The notes: generated by a model from the letters alone, not told the origin. A stretch of 64,000 bases of DNA from Nisaea sediminum (GCF_014904705.1 NZ_JACZCQ010000006.1:1-64000); one strand, 5' to 3'. Shown: positions 34,150 to 44,680, counted from the first letter of the stretch. Made by a program: numbers and translations.

Positions 34150-34772
34150 GCGCCGTCGGGGCCGTTCTGTTCGATATCGGCAATGTTCTGATCCACTGGG
34201 ACCCGCGCCATCTCTATCGAAAGATCTTCAGGACGCCGGACGGTGCTCCCGACGAGGCGCGCATGGAGTGGTTCCTCGGCGCGATTTGCACCACCCCGTG
34301 GCATATCCGGCACGATCTCGGACGGCCACCGGAGGAACAGATCGCCGACCTGATCCGGCTTCATCCTGAGCACCGGACGGAAATCGAGGCCTTCTATGGC
34401 CGTTTCCAGGAGATGATCCCGGGCCCGCTCGACGGTATCGTCGCGGCCAAGCAAAGGATGAGGACAGCCGGGATCCCGGTCTACGGCCTGACCAATTTCG
34501 GCGCGGAGACCTTCCGCGAGACGCGCGAACGTTTCGGCTTCCTCAAGGATTTCGACGGCGTGGCGGTCTCCGGCGAGGAAGGCATCATCAAGCCGGATCC
34601 ACGGATCTTCGAACTTTGCATCTCGCGCTTCGGCCTCGTTCCGGAACGCACGCTCTTCGTCGACGATTCGTCGCGTAACATCGCGGCGGCGGACGAACTC
34701 GGCTTTCGGACCCATCACTTCGTCAGCGAGAGCGCGTGCCTCGAAGCCTTCAGGAAATGCGCGCTTATCTAG
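34146..34772 (+). CDS. HAD-superfamily phosphatase (subfamily IA, YihX-like)
   Basis: A 208-residue HAD hydrolase beginning at ATG 34146, overlapping the previous stop as ATGA. Motif I is VLFDIGNVLIHWDP (nucleophile Asp, with Gly where many have the second Asp), motif II GLTNFGAETF, motif III in GIIKPDPRIFELC and motif IV LFVDDSSRNIAAA. This combination matches the sugar-phosphatase or haloacid-dehalogenase-like branch (YihX type). Substrate unknown; coupling to the dehydrogenase-like gene suggests a shared step. Confidence 0.87.
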   Translation: MSAVGAVLFDIGNVLIHWDPRHLYRKIFRTPDGAPDEARMEWFLGAICTTPWHIRHDLGRPPEEQIADLIRLHPEHRTEIEAFYGRFQEMIPGPLDGIVAAKQRMRTAGIPVYGLTNFGAETFRETRERFGFLKDFDGVAVSGEEGIIKPDPRIFELCISRFGLVPERTLFVDDSSRNIAAADELGFRTHHFVSESACLEAFRKCALI

Positions 34773-34817
34773 GGTCTGCCGATTGCGGTGTCCCCCGGAG
34801 CGGGTAGACTGCCGCCC

Positions 34818-35567
34818 ATGCAATACGATCCGGCCCTTCTCGCGGCCATCACCGGAACATTTCTGCTCGCAGGGACCGTCAAGGGCGTGATCGGCCTCGG
34901 TCTGCCGACCGTCACGCTTGGCCTCATGACCCTGCTGCTCGATCTGCCGAGCGCCATGGCGCTTCTGGTCGTGCCTTCTCTTGCCACCAATATCTGGCAA
35001 GCCTCCGTCGGCGGGAACGCGCGGGCCATCCTCGCAAGGATCTGGCCGTTCCTCGCCACCGCGACACTGACGATCTGGATCGGCGCCCAGGCGCTGAGCC
35101 GCGTCGATCTCTCCTATCTCTCCGCCCTGCTCGGCCTGCTGCTGGTCGCCTATGCGGCCAGCGGCCTCGCGGGGTTCCGGCTTTCCCTCTCGCCAAGGAG
35201 AGCACGCTGGAGCGGCCCGCTGTTCGGAACGGTCAACGGCATCCTGACCGGAATGACCGGATCCTTCATGGTCCCCGGCGTCCTCTATCTGCAGGCGCTG
35301 GGCCTCACCCGCGACATGCTGGTGCAGGCAATGGGAATGCTCTTCCTCCTGTCGACCGCGGCCCTCGCCCTCGCGCTCGGGCAGAACGGCCTCGTGAGCG
35401 CCGAACTCGGCATGGTCTCGGCATTGGGGCTGGTGCCGGCGCTCCTCGGCATGGTGCTGGGGCAGAAGATCCGCAGCCGTCTTTCCGAGGATCGGTTCAG
35501 ACGGGTCTTCTATCTCGGAATTTTCGTGCTCGGTCTCTACATCGCCGCGCGCGCGATAGAGCTCTGA
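34818..35567 (+). CDS. TauE/SafE family sulfite/organosulfonate exporter-like permease
   Basis: An integral membrane protein of 249 residues from ATG 34818 (an in-frame GTG at 34788 has no ribosome binding site). The two-repeat layout of the family is visible: LAGTVKGVIGLGLPTVTLGL in the first half and GTVNGILTGMTGSFMVPGVL in the second, with seven to eight helices. It probably exports small anions such as sulfite or sulfoacetate, or acts in another DUF81-type role. Nothing nearby fixes the substrate. Confidence 0.85.
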   Translation: MQYDPALLAAITGTFLLAGTVKGVIGLGLPTVTLGLMTLLLDLPSAMALLVVPSLATNIWQASVGGNARAILARIWPFLATATLTIWIGAQALSRVDLSYLSALLGLLLVAYAASGLAGFRLSLSPRRARWSGPLFGTVNGILTGMTGSFMVPGVLYLQALGLTRDMLVQAMGMLFLLSTAALALALGQNGLVSAELGMVSALGLVPALLGMVLGQKIRSRLSEDRFRRVFYLGIFVLGLYIAARAIEL

Positions 35568-35581
35568 CCCCGACACATAGC

Positions 35582-36190
35582 TCAAACGTGGCGGCGCCAG
35601 AGTTCCCGGCCGCTCGAGATGAGGGTCTGGTCGAACATCGGGCCCCTGGGCTCGCCGGCCTTCCGGGGCTCAACCTCCTCCTCATACCTGCTGCGGAAGA
35701 CGTTTATGAAGAGGATCATATCGACCGTCCTGCCGTCCGCCGCGAGAGGAAAGAGGACGCGCCGCACCTTCAGGAAATTCTTGTCCCGAAACTCGAACAC
35801 ACTGTCACTGACGACCGGACTCGTGGCGGTCAAGACGGAGCGGTAAAGATCCAGGAGGAAGGCACCGTAGTCGCCGAGCTTGATTTCCCCGACATCCTTG
35901 CCCGTGAAATCCTCACCGAAGATGTTGTTCAGGTGAGTGCCGAGAAGCCGGTAGCGAAACGCCTGTCCGCCTTCGAGCACGTCAATGAGGCCTATATGGG
36001 GGAGCAGATCCGGGATCTCCGTCGGATCGATGTCCCGCCGTCCCGGCAATCCACCTGCAGACTTCTTGCTCCGCCAGTAAGCGATCAGCCGTTCGATCCG
36101 ATCCTCGATCGGAGGAACGATCTCTTCCAGACGCCCTGCAGACGCGTCACCCTCCATATCCAGCGACCAATCCCGAAAGAGAAAGTTCAA
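35582..36190 (-). CDS. PAS_5-domain protein
   Basis: A 202-residue protein of the alphaproteobacterial PAS_5 (PF07310) family. The domain covers about residues 30-165, starting RIERLIAYWRSKKSAGGLPG then FRYRLLGTHLNNIFGEDFTG, and ends with FPLAADGRTVDMILFINVF. There is no output domain, so it probably works through protein contact or ligand binding. It stands alone between the TauE gene and the groEL terminator, on the minus strand. Role unknown. Confidence 0.8.
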   Translation of the reverse strand: MNFLFRDWSLDMEGDASAGRLEEIVPPIEDRIERLIAYWRSKKSAGGLPGRRDIDPTEIPDLLPHIGLIDVLEGGQAFRYRLLGTHLNNIFGEDFTGKDVGEIKLGDYGAFLLDLYRSVLTATSPVVSDSVFEFRDKNFLKVRRVLFPLAADGRTVDMILFINVFRSRYEEEVEPRKAGEPRGPMFDQTLISSGRELWRRHV

Positions 36191-36261
36191 GTCACGGAAT
36201 GCAGCCCGACCACCCTACCAAAATTTTGATCTGACGCAAATTTTTGCCAGAGAACGACAAA

Positions 36262-36291
36262 AAACCCTCCAGGGAGCTCCCTGGAGGGTTT
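36262..36291 (-). terminator. rho-independent terminator of groES-groEL
   Basis: A perfect 15-bp inverted repeat around AGGGAG/CTCCCT (36262-36276 with 36277-36291), 24 bases after the groEL stop. On the minus strand it ends in TTTTTTGTCG. Confidence 0.93.
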
Positions 36292-36315
36292 CTTGGATTT
36301 ATGCGGAAGGCTGAC

Positions 36316-37968
<1,653 letters not shown>

Positions 37969-37979
37969 TCAGTCCTTTC

Positions 37980-38270
37980 TTAGGATTCCAGAACGCCCAT
38001 GATGTCGGACTCTTTCATGATCAGCAGTTCTTCACCGTTGATCTTGACCTCGGTGCCCGACCATTTGCCGAACAGAACCTTGTCGCCGGCCTTGACGTCG
38101 AGCGGCTGGACCTTACCGGTCTCGTCGCGCGCGCCGGAGCCAGCGGCGACAACTTCGCCCTGCATCGGCTTTTCCTTGGCGGAATCGGGAATAATGATGC
38201 CCCCGGCTGTCTTCTCCTCGCCTTCAGTGCGACGGACAACAACCCGGTCATGCAATGGCCTGAACTTCAT
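37980..38270 (-). CDS. groS: 10 kDa co-chaperonin GroES
   Basis: The heptameric lid of the GroEL chamber. It has 96 residues with the mobile loop in [20 protein letters not shown] and the dome segment [20 protein letters not shown]. First gene of the bicistronic heat-shock operon with groEL. Confidence 0.98.
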   Translation of the reverse strand: MKFRPLHDRVVVRRTEGEEKTAGGIIIPDSAKEKPMQGEVVAAGSGARDETGKVQPLDVKAGDKVLFGKWSGTEVKINGEELLIMKESDIMGVLES

Positions 38271-38340
38271 GCCATAACCTCCGAAAAACTCGTCTGAGTG
38301 ACGTTTTCTAACTGAGCGCTCGCCGTGGCGAACCTAATTA

Positions 38341-38367
38341 TTAGCACTCACCAACGGCGAGTGCTGA
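38341..38367 (-). promoter_or_regulatory. CIRCE operator (HrcA binding site)
   Basis: TTAGCACTC (38341-38349), a 9-base spacer and GAGTGCTGA (38359-38367), differing from the CIRCE consensus TTAGCACTC-N9-GAGTGCTAA at a single base. It lies downstream of the groES promoter, over the expected start site, so HrcA repression is expected. Confidence 0.95.
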
Positions 38368-38368
38368 C

Positions 38369-38397
38369 GATGTAGGGAAGCGCGAAACCACTGTCAA
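38369..38397 (-). promoter_or_regulatory. groES promoter
   Basis: On the minus strand, TTGACA (38392-38397), a 17-base spacer and TACATC (38369-38374). Consensus -35, good spacing and the CIRCE just downstream make this the main operon promoter. Confidence 0.85.
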
Positions 38398-38529
38398 GGA
38401 ATAGCCAAGCGAGTCTGGAAAAATTTTCGGACCGAGAAGAGGCGGGACGCGGTCCACACGAGACCGGCAGATGGGGCCGCCGGGGAGGATTTCCAAACGG
38501 AATCTTGCGGAATAGCGGTGAGAGACCCC

Positions 38530-38568
38530 TAGCAGCAATCAAACCGATTTGCTGCTAATCAATTGATT
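38530..38568 (+). promoter_or_regulatory. inverted repeats upstream of usg
   Basis: TAGCAGCAA (38530-38538) and TTGCTGCTA (38549-38557) form a 9-bp inverted repeat with a 10-base spacer. It is followed directly by the perfect palindrome AATCAATTGATT (38557-38568). A 9-10-9 layout fits a dimeric repressor site about 70-110 bases before the usg ATG. The protein that would bind is unknown. Confidence 0.45.
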
Positions 38569-38639
38569 TTATTTAGTTATTGCGAGGCGCCGCTGTTCTA
38601 CATCAAAATTTCCGCAATCACAATTGATGGAGTTCATGA

Positions 38640-38903
38640 ATGTCGATTGAGCCTGTCGTCCTGTTCGAGCGCCGCGTGACGACCGCGGAAATTCTCTACC
38701 GCATGCCGGACTATCCGGATCTGCTGCAAAGCTTCGTCTGGCAGACACACGACGTCGTTCCGAAATTCCCGCGTCTGAGGCGCTTCCTCGATCATTGGCG
38801 GCTCAATATCGAAGCGCAGATTCACTCTGTTCAGATCTGCGCCGGCTCCCTGACCGGGACGGCCAACTTCAACGCCGCGGACATCGAATTCCGGCTTCAC
38901 TGA
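38640..38903 (+). CDS. Usg family protein
   Basis: An 87-residue protein of the alphaproteobacterial Usg family, first noticed beside tryptophan genes and of unknown function. The family core is clear: TTAEILYRMPDYPDLLQSFV, then WQTHDVVPKFPRLRRFLDHW and a C-terminal SVQICAGSLTGTANFNAADI. There is no membrane segment. It lies 93 bases before ctaA on the same strand and may be transcribed with it. Confidence 0.85.
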   Translation: MSIEPVVLFERRVTTAEILYRMPDYPDLLQSFVWQTHDVVPKFPRLRRFLDHWRLNIEAQIHSVQICAGSLTGTANFNAADIEFRLH

Positions 38904-38996
38904 CACCACCCGCGCGGGTGCGGCATTGCATCCATTTGACCTCCGCCGCACCCGACGCCACATTCCGCCGGTCGTTTTGTCCAAACGGAGAGTGGC

Positions 38997-40064
38997 GTGA
39001 ACCCGTCCAGCCCGTCCTACAGCCCCGCCCTGCCGGAACACGCCGCAGCCGACCGGTCCGTCGCCTACTGGCTCGCCGGGGTCGCCGTCATGGTGTTTCT
39101 GATGATCGTGATCGGCGGCATCACGCGGCTGACCGAGTCCGGCCTATCGATGGCCGAATGGCGCCCCTTCATCGGCTGGATCCCGCCCCTGAGCGAGGCG
39201 GAATGGTATCGGGTCTTCTCGCTTTATCAGGACACGCCGGAATTCCAGAAGGTCAATTCCTGGATGACCATCGAGGACTTCAAGCAGATCTTCTTCTGGG
39301 AATATCTGCACCGCGTCTGGGGGCGGCTGATCGGAATCGCCTTCGCCGCCCCGTTCCTGATCCTCGCCGTCTTTGGCAAGATCCGCCGCGCGCTCTACCC
39401 GCGGCTCGGCCTGCTCTTCCTGCTCGGCGCCCTGCAGGGCGCGATCGGCTGGTGGATGGTGAAGAGCGGCCTGGTCGACAATCCGGCGGTCAGCCAGTAC
39501 CGGCTCGCGATCCATCTCGGCGTCGCCTTCGCCATTCTCGGCGTGCTGCTCTGGACCGTACTCGGCCTGCTCCGTCTCCCCGGTGAAGGGGACAGGCACC
39601 TCAGGCGCCATGCCGTCGCGGTGCTGCATCTGATCGCCCTGACGGTGATCGCGGGCGCCTTCGTCGCCGGGCTCGATGCGGGCCTGATCTACAACACCTT
39701 CCCGCTGATGAACGGGCATGTCGTCCCGCCGGACTACGCCTTCGCCGAGCCGTTCTGGATCAACATCTTCGAGAATCCCGCGACGGTGCAATTCAATCAC
39801 CGCGTCATTGCCATCCTCACCTTTGCCGCGATCGTCTGGCTCCTGGTGCGGGCCATGCGTTCCGAAGACCTTGCGCCCCGCACCCGGCTTGCCGTTCACG
39901 CGCTTGCGGGGATGGGTGCGATACAGGTCGCACTCGGGATCTCAACCCTGCTCGCCCAGGTCCCGGTATGGCTCGGCGCGGCGCATCAGGGCGGCGCGGC
40001 GCTAACCTTCGCAGCCGCGGTCTGGGTGCTTTTCGAATTGTCGGGTCCGCGCGGCGCCCGCTGA
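38997..40064 (+). CDS. ctaA: heme A synthase (COX15/CtaA)
   Basis: Membrane enzyme oxidising the C8 methyl of heme O to a formyl group for cytochrome aa3 oxidase. The 355-residue protein starts at GTG 38997 and has eight predicted helices. Family motifs: IVIGGITRLTESGLSMAEW in the first helix, FFWEYLHRVWGRLIGIAF with a heme-ligand His, RLAIHLGVAFAILG, and FNHRVIAILTFAAIVWLLV and LGAAHQGGAALTFAAAV in the second half with further His. It is of the alphaproteobacterial/mitochondrial COX15 type, without the Cys pair of Bacillus CtaA. The presence of an aa3-type oxidase is implied. Confidence 0.95.
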   Translation: MNPSSPSYSPALPEHAAADRSVAYWLAGVAVMVFLMIVIGGITRLTESGLSMAEWRPFIGWIPPLSEAEWYRVFSLYQDTPEFQKVNSWMTIEDFKQIFFWEYLHRVWGRLIGIAFAAPFLILAVFGKIRRALYPRLGLLFLLGALQGAIGWWMVKSGLVDNPAVSQYRLAIHLGVAFAILGVLLWTVLGLLRLPGEGDRHLRRHAVAVLHLIALTVIAGAFVAGLDAGLIYNTFPLMNGHVVPPDYAFAEPFWINIFENPATVQFNHRVIAILTFAAIVWLLVRAMRSEDLAPRTRLAVHALAGMGAIQVALGISTLLAQVPVWLGAAHQGGAALTFAAAVWVLFELSGPRGAR

Positions 40065-40086
40065 GCGACGCCTCCGCCGGCGGACC

Positions 40087-42522
40087 TCAGTCCGTGCTCT
40101 TCCATTCCGCAAGGAAGCGCCGGAACGCGTCGCGCCCGACCTTCGCGACCATATCGACCTGATCGAAGGACCGCGGTTCGGGCAGGTAGGACAGAACGGC
40201 CTCCATGAAACGATCGGCATCCTGCGTTTGCGGAGGCTCGCCGTCGAAGGAGACATAGAGCGGATTGCGCAGGGCCCACTGCCTGCCCGGGCTCCAGAGC
40301 CTGCTGCGAACGATCTGCTCCGCAAGATCCCGAACGCTGTTCCGGCTCTTCAGCCGGGCCGGGTAATGACCCGTTTTCGCGCGCTCTTCCTCGTTGTAGT
40401 CGAGAACGATGCAGCCGAACCTCTGCGGATCCACCAGAACCTCGCTGTCATCCAGACTGCCGGTCGACATGAGGACGAAATCCACCAGCCCGTTGTCCGT
40501 CATCGGCAGACGCGGAAACCAGAAGCCTTTCAACACATCCGCCGTCGCGAAGAACAGCTGCGGCTGCAGATTATCGATCCGAAGCCCGTTTGGCAGACGC
40601 GTGAACAGCCGTGACGGATCGGACGGGATGGAATCAAGCGTCGGGCCTGCCGCGTTGAAATAGATCCGCGCGGAACTGTTCCCCGCGAAGACCCGGACCA
40701 TCTCCTCCGGCGATATGCTGAGAGACCCGTCGGCGGCGATCATGCCGTCGAAAACTGGTTCCGCCGCCTCCCCGGCAACCCAGAGATCGACGGTGAAGGC
40801 CGCTTTCAGACCGGCTGTCTCCGCCCGTTCCAAGAGGTAGGCCATCGAGCCGTCGGAGAAGATATAGTCGGCCACGAGACCGATGAAGTCCGCGCCCTCG
40901 TCGCGTGCCAGAAACATGGACGCCCAGTGACTGAGGGACAGCGCCTGATAGGAACTTGCCTGGAGACCCGATTGCAGGATCGGGCTCACATTGAGGAAGA
41001 CCGTCCGGTGCCGGCCGCAAAAACTCCGGAACACCGGATCGGCCTGCAACCGCTTCCAGTCTTCCGGCGTGGTGAAGAAATGGAATACCGTCTCGCCGGT
41101 CTCCCAGAGCTTGCGGTTCCGCGCCCCGAACAGCGACGGCAGGCTGTATTTCAGCCACATGTCGACATATTTCGCCCCCCAGACGGGCAACGAAATAATG
41201 CGCCGCTTGCTTGAGCTCCAGCTGTGAGGCTGTTCCTTGTAAGCGGTCAGCAGACCGAGAAGCAGCTTCAGCTTCCTGAAATTGAACTGGCTGTCCGGAT
41301 CGCCGCCGAGCGCCGGATCGAGCAAGTCCGCGAACCGGGCGCAGTCCTCGATTTCTCCCTGGAACAGCAGGAAATACAGGAACAACAGACACCCGATATC
41401 GTGCTCCATAGAGGGGTCGCGTCGCTCGAGGCCGTCCCTGACCTCCCGGAAAAAACGCAGCAGCTCGACCTCTGTCGCTCCCAGATCCCCCATCGCAAAG
41501 GCCATCTCCGCGAGGAAGAACCGCATCTGCGGAGAGCGCCCTGCCCCGAGCCGGACGCGGCGCAAGGCCTCGACCGCCCGCGCGGCGAATTCGCGTCCCC
41601 GACGGTGCCCCGCCAGCAACTGGATCACCAGCATCCAGGCGCGCGGATTTTCCCGGCCGCACATCGCCGCCGCAGTGGCCGCGAAACTGGGGTCCTCGTG
41701 CTTCCATTCGGCGTCGACCATCCGCTGCCACAGGATCGGCTCCGCAGGCGCCAGGATCAGTGCCCGTTTCAGCATGGGCGTCGCCTCGCCGCCGCGCCGC
41801 CGGCTCCACAAGAGGTCCTGGTAGGCGATCCAGCCCTGCGGATCCCTCGGCTGCAGGATCTTGCTGAACCGCCGGTAAAGCTTCTCGGCGCCGTTGACGT
41901 CGTTTGCATTCTGATAAAGTTGAGCCAGCGGCAGCATATCTCCGGAAAGTTCCGGCGACACGACAAGCGACCGCTTCAGATCGCTGCGCGCGGACCCAAC
42001 ATCGCTTTGACCGAACTGGATCTTCGCGCGGATGGAAAATGCCTGGCTGGAGAAATCACCGAGGATGACGTTCCGCCGGGCATGAACGAGAGCATTCGTC
42101 GCCGCGCCGCGCGCCGCCAGGAATTTCAGAATCCTGAGCTGCGCACCGCCGGATTGCGGATGCGCCAGGGCGGCTCGGCGCAGAGCGCGATCCGCTACAT
42201 CGGCCTGCCCCACATTCTCGGCCGCCTCGGCGAGCCGGAACTGCGCCAACTCATCCGCCGGCTTGGCACCTGCCACCGCCTTCAGGATCTGGAAGGCCGA
42301 TGCATGGTTCCCGCCGGCGAGCAGTACGATACCGGTCAATTCATGGGCGTCGATATTGTTCGGATCGGCGGCGAGAACGTCCTGCAGAAGCCTGGCGGCC
42401 GCCGCCAGATCGTTCGCCCGGTAGGCGCGGACGGCCCGCAAGTAGGTTTCACGGAGGGCCTTCCGGGAATCATCCGAAGCGTGAATCGGGGAATTTCCAG
42501 CCGTCAAATCCGTGCTCGCCAT
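40087..42522 (-). CDS. large TPR-containing protein of unknown function
   Basis: An 811-residue protein without signal peptide or membrane span. Residues about 20-240 are TPR-like helical repeats (LAAAARLLQDVLAADPNNID, then LYRRFSKILQPRDPQ). The middle is all-helical. The second half (from about residue 440) begins ISLPVWGAKYVDMWLKYSLP and continues with alternating strands and helices, FHFFTTPEDWKRLQADPVF, and a conserved-looking SDPSRLFTRLPNGLRIDN. PVWG-x-KY-VD followed by a strand-rich fold resembles the start of some glycosyltransferase-like domains; that is inference. It lies convergent to ctaA and divergent from the M20 gene. Codon use matches its neighbours. Confidence 0.7.
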   Translation of the reverse strand: MASTDLTAGNSPIHASDDSRKALRETYLRAVRAYRANDLAAAARLLQDVLAADPNNIDAHELTGIVLLAGGNHASAFQILKAVAGAKPADELAQFRLAEAAENVGQADVADRALRRAALAHPQSGGAQLRILKFLAARGAATNALVHARRNVILGDFSSQAFSIRAKIQFGQSDVGSARSDLKRSLVVSPELSGDMLPLAQLYQNANDVNGAEKLYRRFSKILQPRDPQGWIAYQDLLWSRRRGGEATPMLKRALILAPAEPILWQRMVDAEWKHEDPSFAATAAAMCGRENPRAWMLVIQLLAGHRRGREFAARAVEALRRVRLGAGRSPQMRFFLAEMAFAMGDLGATEVELLRFFREVRDGLERRDPSMEHDIGCLLFLYFLLFQGEIEDCARFADLLDPALGGDPDSQFNFRKLKLLLGLLTAYKEQPHSWSSSKRRIISLPVWGAKYVDMWLKYSLPSLFGARNRKLWETGETVFHFFTTPEDWKRLQADPVFRSFCGRHRTVFLNVSPILQSGLQASSYQALSLSHWASMFLARDEGADFIGLVADYIFSDGSMAYLLERAETAGLKAAFTVDLWVAGEAAEPVFDGMIAADGSLSISPEEMVRVFAGNSSARIYFNAAGPTLDSIPSDPSRLFTRLPNGLRIDNLQPQLFFATADVLKGFWFPRLPMTDNGLVDFVLMSTGSLDDSEVLVDPQRFGCIVLDYNEEERAKTGHYPARLKSRNSVRDLAEQIVRSRLWSPGRQWALRNPLYVSFDGEPPQTQDADRFMEAVLSYLPEPRSFDQVDMVAKVGRDAFRRFLAEWKSTD

Positions 42523-42702
42523 GCTTGATTATGAATCGAGACATTTGCCACAGCGCAAACGATGCGACAGGATCGAACGGTGATCGTCCGATTGCAACCC
42601 ACACGTAAGCGACTTCCCACCGGCGATGGCTCTCCCTGTTCGACCTGCGACGGCAGACCGAACCGGACGAGGCCGATCGCAAGACCAGTTGAAGGATTGA
42701 GC

Positions 42703-43983
42703 ATGCCAGACCAGAGCGTTGCGACCGCTATCCTGCGGGCGGTAGATGATGGATTCGACGAACAGCTTCAACTGAGCCAGGAACTGGTGCGCTGCCCTTC
42801 CACGCGGGGTCAGGAAGCGACTGCGCAGGATCTGATGGCGCGCGCCGCCCGGGACTTCGGCTACGCGGTCGACATGTGGCGGATCGACCCGGACGAAATC
42901 TCGAAACATCCGGGTTTCTCGCCGGTCGATGTGTCCTACGAGAACGCCTATACGGTCGTCGCCTCCTGGCGGCCGGAGACCCCGAAGGGCCGCTCGCTGA
43001 TCCTGAACGGACATGTCGACGTGGTTCCGATCGGCCCGGAGAAGATGTGGACCCGGGCGCCCTTCGGCGGCGAGATCGACGGCGACTGGATGTATGGCCG
43101 CGGCGCCGGCGACATGAAGACCGGCACGGTGAGTGCCCTCTATGCCCTCGAAGGATTGAGGCGCGCCGGTTACAGGCCGGCGGCGCCGGTGCATTTCGAG
43201 TCCGTGATCGAGGAGGAATGCACCGGCAACGGCGCGCTCTCGACCCTGGTGCGGGGCTACAAGGCGGACGCGGTGCTGATCCCGGAGCCGACCGGGGAGC
43301 GCCTGACCTCGGCGCAGGTCGGCGTCGTCTGGATGCGGGTGAAGGTCGCCGGGATCCCGGTGCATGTCGCCCATGCCGGCAGCGGACAGAACGCGATCGA
43401 GGCCTGCGTGCCGCTCTGGAACGCACTGCACGAGCTGGAGGAAGAGTTCAACCTGCCGGAAAACAAACACCCGGCCTTCGCCGACAACCCGCACCCGGTC
43501 AATGTGGTGATCTCGCAGATCAAGGGCGGTGACTGGACCTCCAGCGTGCCCGCCTGGTGCACCTTCGAGGTGCGCGTCGGCCTCTATCCCGGGGTCGATC
43601 CGGCGACGATCCAGAAGCGGCTGACCGAGACGATCGCCACCGCCTCCAGGTCCCATACCTTTCTCGCGAACAACCCGCCCGAAATCGAATGGCAGGGCTT
43701 CCTGTCGCCGGGCTACGTATTGCCTGAGGGCACGCCGGGCGAGGCGCTGCTCGACCAATGTCACGAGACGGTGTTCGCCAACCAGGCGGGCCGCCGCGCC
43801 TCGACCGCGCTGACCGACTCGCGCTTCCACGGGATCTACAACAAGACCCCGGCCTATGTTTACGGGGCGATCGCGGAGAATGTGCACGGCTTCGACGAGC
43901 GGGTGAACCTGCCGTCGGTCCGGCGCGTGACCGCGGCAATGGCGCTTTTCATCGCCGACTGGTGCGGACTGGAGAAGATCTAG
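42703..43983 (+). CDS. M20-family zinc deacylase/peptidase (ArgE/DapE type)
   Basis: A cytoplasmic metallohydrolase of 426 residues. Zn-ligand motifs: LILNGHVDVVPIGPEKMWTR (His, with DVV supplying the Asp), YGRGAGDMKTGTVSAL (bridging Asp), SVIEEECTGNGALST (catalytic Glu pair) and DAVLIPEPTGE. The dimerisation domain follows (VWMRVKVAGIPVHVAHAG). It belongs to the ArgE/DapE/ACY1 group and could be an N-acyl or N-formyl amino-acid deacylase; no arg or dap gene is beside it. ATG 42703 follows AAGGA; the longer open frame is not used. Confidence 0.88.
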   Translation: MPDQSVATAILRAVDDGFDEQLQLSQELVRCPSTRGQEATAQDLMARAARDFGYAVDMWRIDPDEISKHPGFSPVDVSYENAYTVVASWRPETPKGRSLILNGHVDVVPIGPEKMWTRAPFGGEIDGDWMYGRGAGDMKTGTVSALYALEGLRRAGYRPAAPVHFESVIEEECTGNGALSTLVRGYKADAVLIPEPTGERLTSAQVGVVWMRVKVAGIPVHVAHAGSGQNAIEACVPLWNALHELEEEFNLPENKHPAFADNPHPVNVVISQIKGGDWTSSVPAWCTFEVRVGLYPGVDPATIQKRLTETIATASRSHTFLANNPPEIEWQGFLSPGYVLPEGTPGEALLDQCHETVFANQAGRRASTALTDSRFHGIYNKTPAYVYGAIAENVHGFDERVNLPSVRRVTAAMALFIADWCGLEKI

Positions 43984-44011
43984 CCGGGTCCCGGCCCTCG
44001 ATATCCGCACA

Positions 44012-44041
44012 AAAGAAAAACGCCCGCTTGAAGCGGGCGTT
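44012..44041 (-). terminator. rho-independent terminator of rpmB
   Basis: A 10-bp stem ACGCCCGCTT (44020-44029) / AAGCGGGCGT (44031-44040) with a tight loop. Read on the minus strand it is followed by TTTTCTTTT. The rpmB stop lies 28 bases before it. On the plus strand it also sits 29 bases past the M20 gene. Confidence 0.9.
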
Positions 44042-44068
44042 CTCATAAGTCTGAAAGACGGGAAAGCC

Positions 44069-44362
44069 TTAGGCGGCTTTCGCGGCAACGGCCTTCTCGA
44101 TGCGCCGCTTCAGCGCGCGGGCGTCGACGCCGAGCTGCGCAGTCTTGGCTTTCATCAGGAATTCGTCGAGACCGCCATTATGCTCGATGGAGCGGATCGC
44201 ATGCGTGGTGAGACGCAGGCGGACCATCTTGCCGAGCGCATCGCTCATCAGCGAGGTCTGCTGCAGGTTCGGAAGAAACCGGCGGCGCGACCTGTTGTTC
44301 GCGTGGCTCACATTGTTGCCGGTCTGGACACCCTTACCGGTGATTTCGCAACGACGCGCCAT
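44069..44362 (-). CDS. rpmB: 50S ribosomal protein L28
   Basis: Ribosomal large-subunit protein, 97 residues, basic. The L28 signature is seen in [20 protein letters not shown] and [15 protein letters not shown], followed by [20 protein letters not shown]. There is no Cys pair, so it is the zinc-free form. It is transcribed alone from its own promoter and terminated immediately downstream. The cobT-cobS block, often near rpmB in alphaproteobacteria, is about 10 kb away here. Confidence 0.97.
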   Translation of the reverse strand: MARRCEITGKGVQTGNNVSHANNRSRRRFLPNLQQTSLMSDALGKMVRLRLTTHAIRSIEHNGGLDEFLMKAKTAQLGVDARALKRRIEKAVAAKAA

Positions 44363-44430
44363 TTCTCTAATCCTCGGTCAACTCGATAGAATTGCTTTTC
44401 GCGCAGCCGAGGCCGCACGAGGAAGCAGGG

Positions 44431-44459
44431 CATATACGCGAGGCCCTTTTTCCCGTCAA
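44431..44459 (-). promoter_or_regulatory. rpmB promoter
   Basis: On the minus strand, TTGACG (44454-44459), a 17-base spacer and TATATG (44431-44436). A start near 44424 leaves a leader of about 60 bases before the rpmB ATG. Confidence 0.8.
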
Positions 44460-44485
44460 GGGGATTCCGGGGATTTTTCGAGCCT

Positions 44486-44680
44486 TCAGACCTGCTTTTC
44501 GAAGCCTCTGACCGCGCGGTCGAAGATCTCCGTCATGGTCGTGCCACCCGTCGTTTCACCAGGCTTGCGGGCGGCCAGCCTCAACTTGTCGAGGCCGGTC
44601 CGTCTTTTCGCCTGGATCGACCTGCGTGCGCGGTCGAGCTCCACTACCGACGGCCGGGTTTCTGTCATCTGCTTACGCAT
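44486..44680 (-). CDS. small hypothetical protein
   Basis: A basic 64-residue protein starting MRKQMTETRPSVVELDRA, with GGAGGAGG in front of ATG 44680, one of the best ribosome binding sites in the window. The middle is Arg/Lys-rich (RSIQAKRRTGLDKLRLAARK) and the C-terminal TMTEIFDRAVRGFEKQV looks amphipathic. No family recognised. It lies 94 bases from the Lrp/AsnC gene on the same strand and could be its partner or an independent small protein. Confidence 0.6.
   Translation of the reverse strand: MRKQMTETRPSVVELDRARRSIQAKRRTGLDKLRLAARKPGETTGGTTMTEIFDRAVRGFEKQV

Larger units (their letters stand above)
38271..38639. other. 369-base divergent control region between groES and usg
   Basis: It holds the groES promoter and CIRCE (38341-38397) on the minus side and, on the plus side before usg, two palindromes (38530-38568) in an AT-rich patch. 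Nothing coding is supported in the rest. Confidence 0.6.

Noticed and set aside
33684..35585. 633-codon minus-strand frame across three plus-strand genes
   Set aside because: It shadows the dehydrogenase-like, HAD and TauE genes, each of which has good motifs and ribosome binding sites; the frame's composition is that of antisense DNA.
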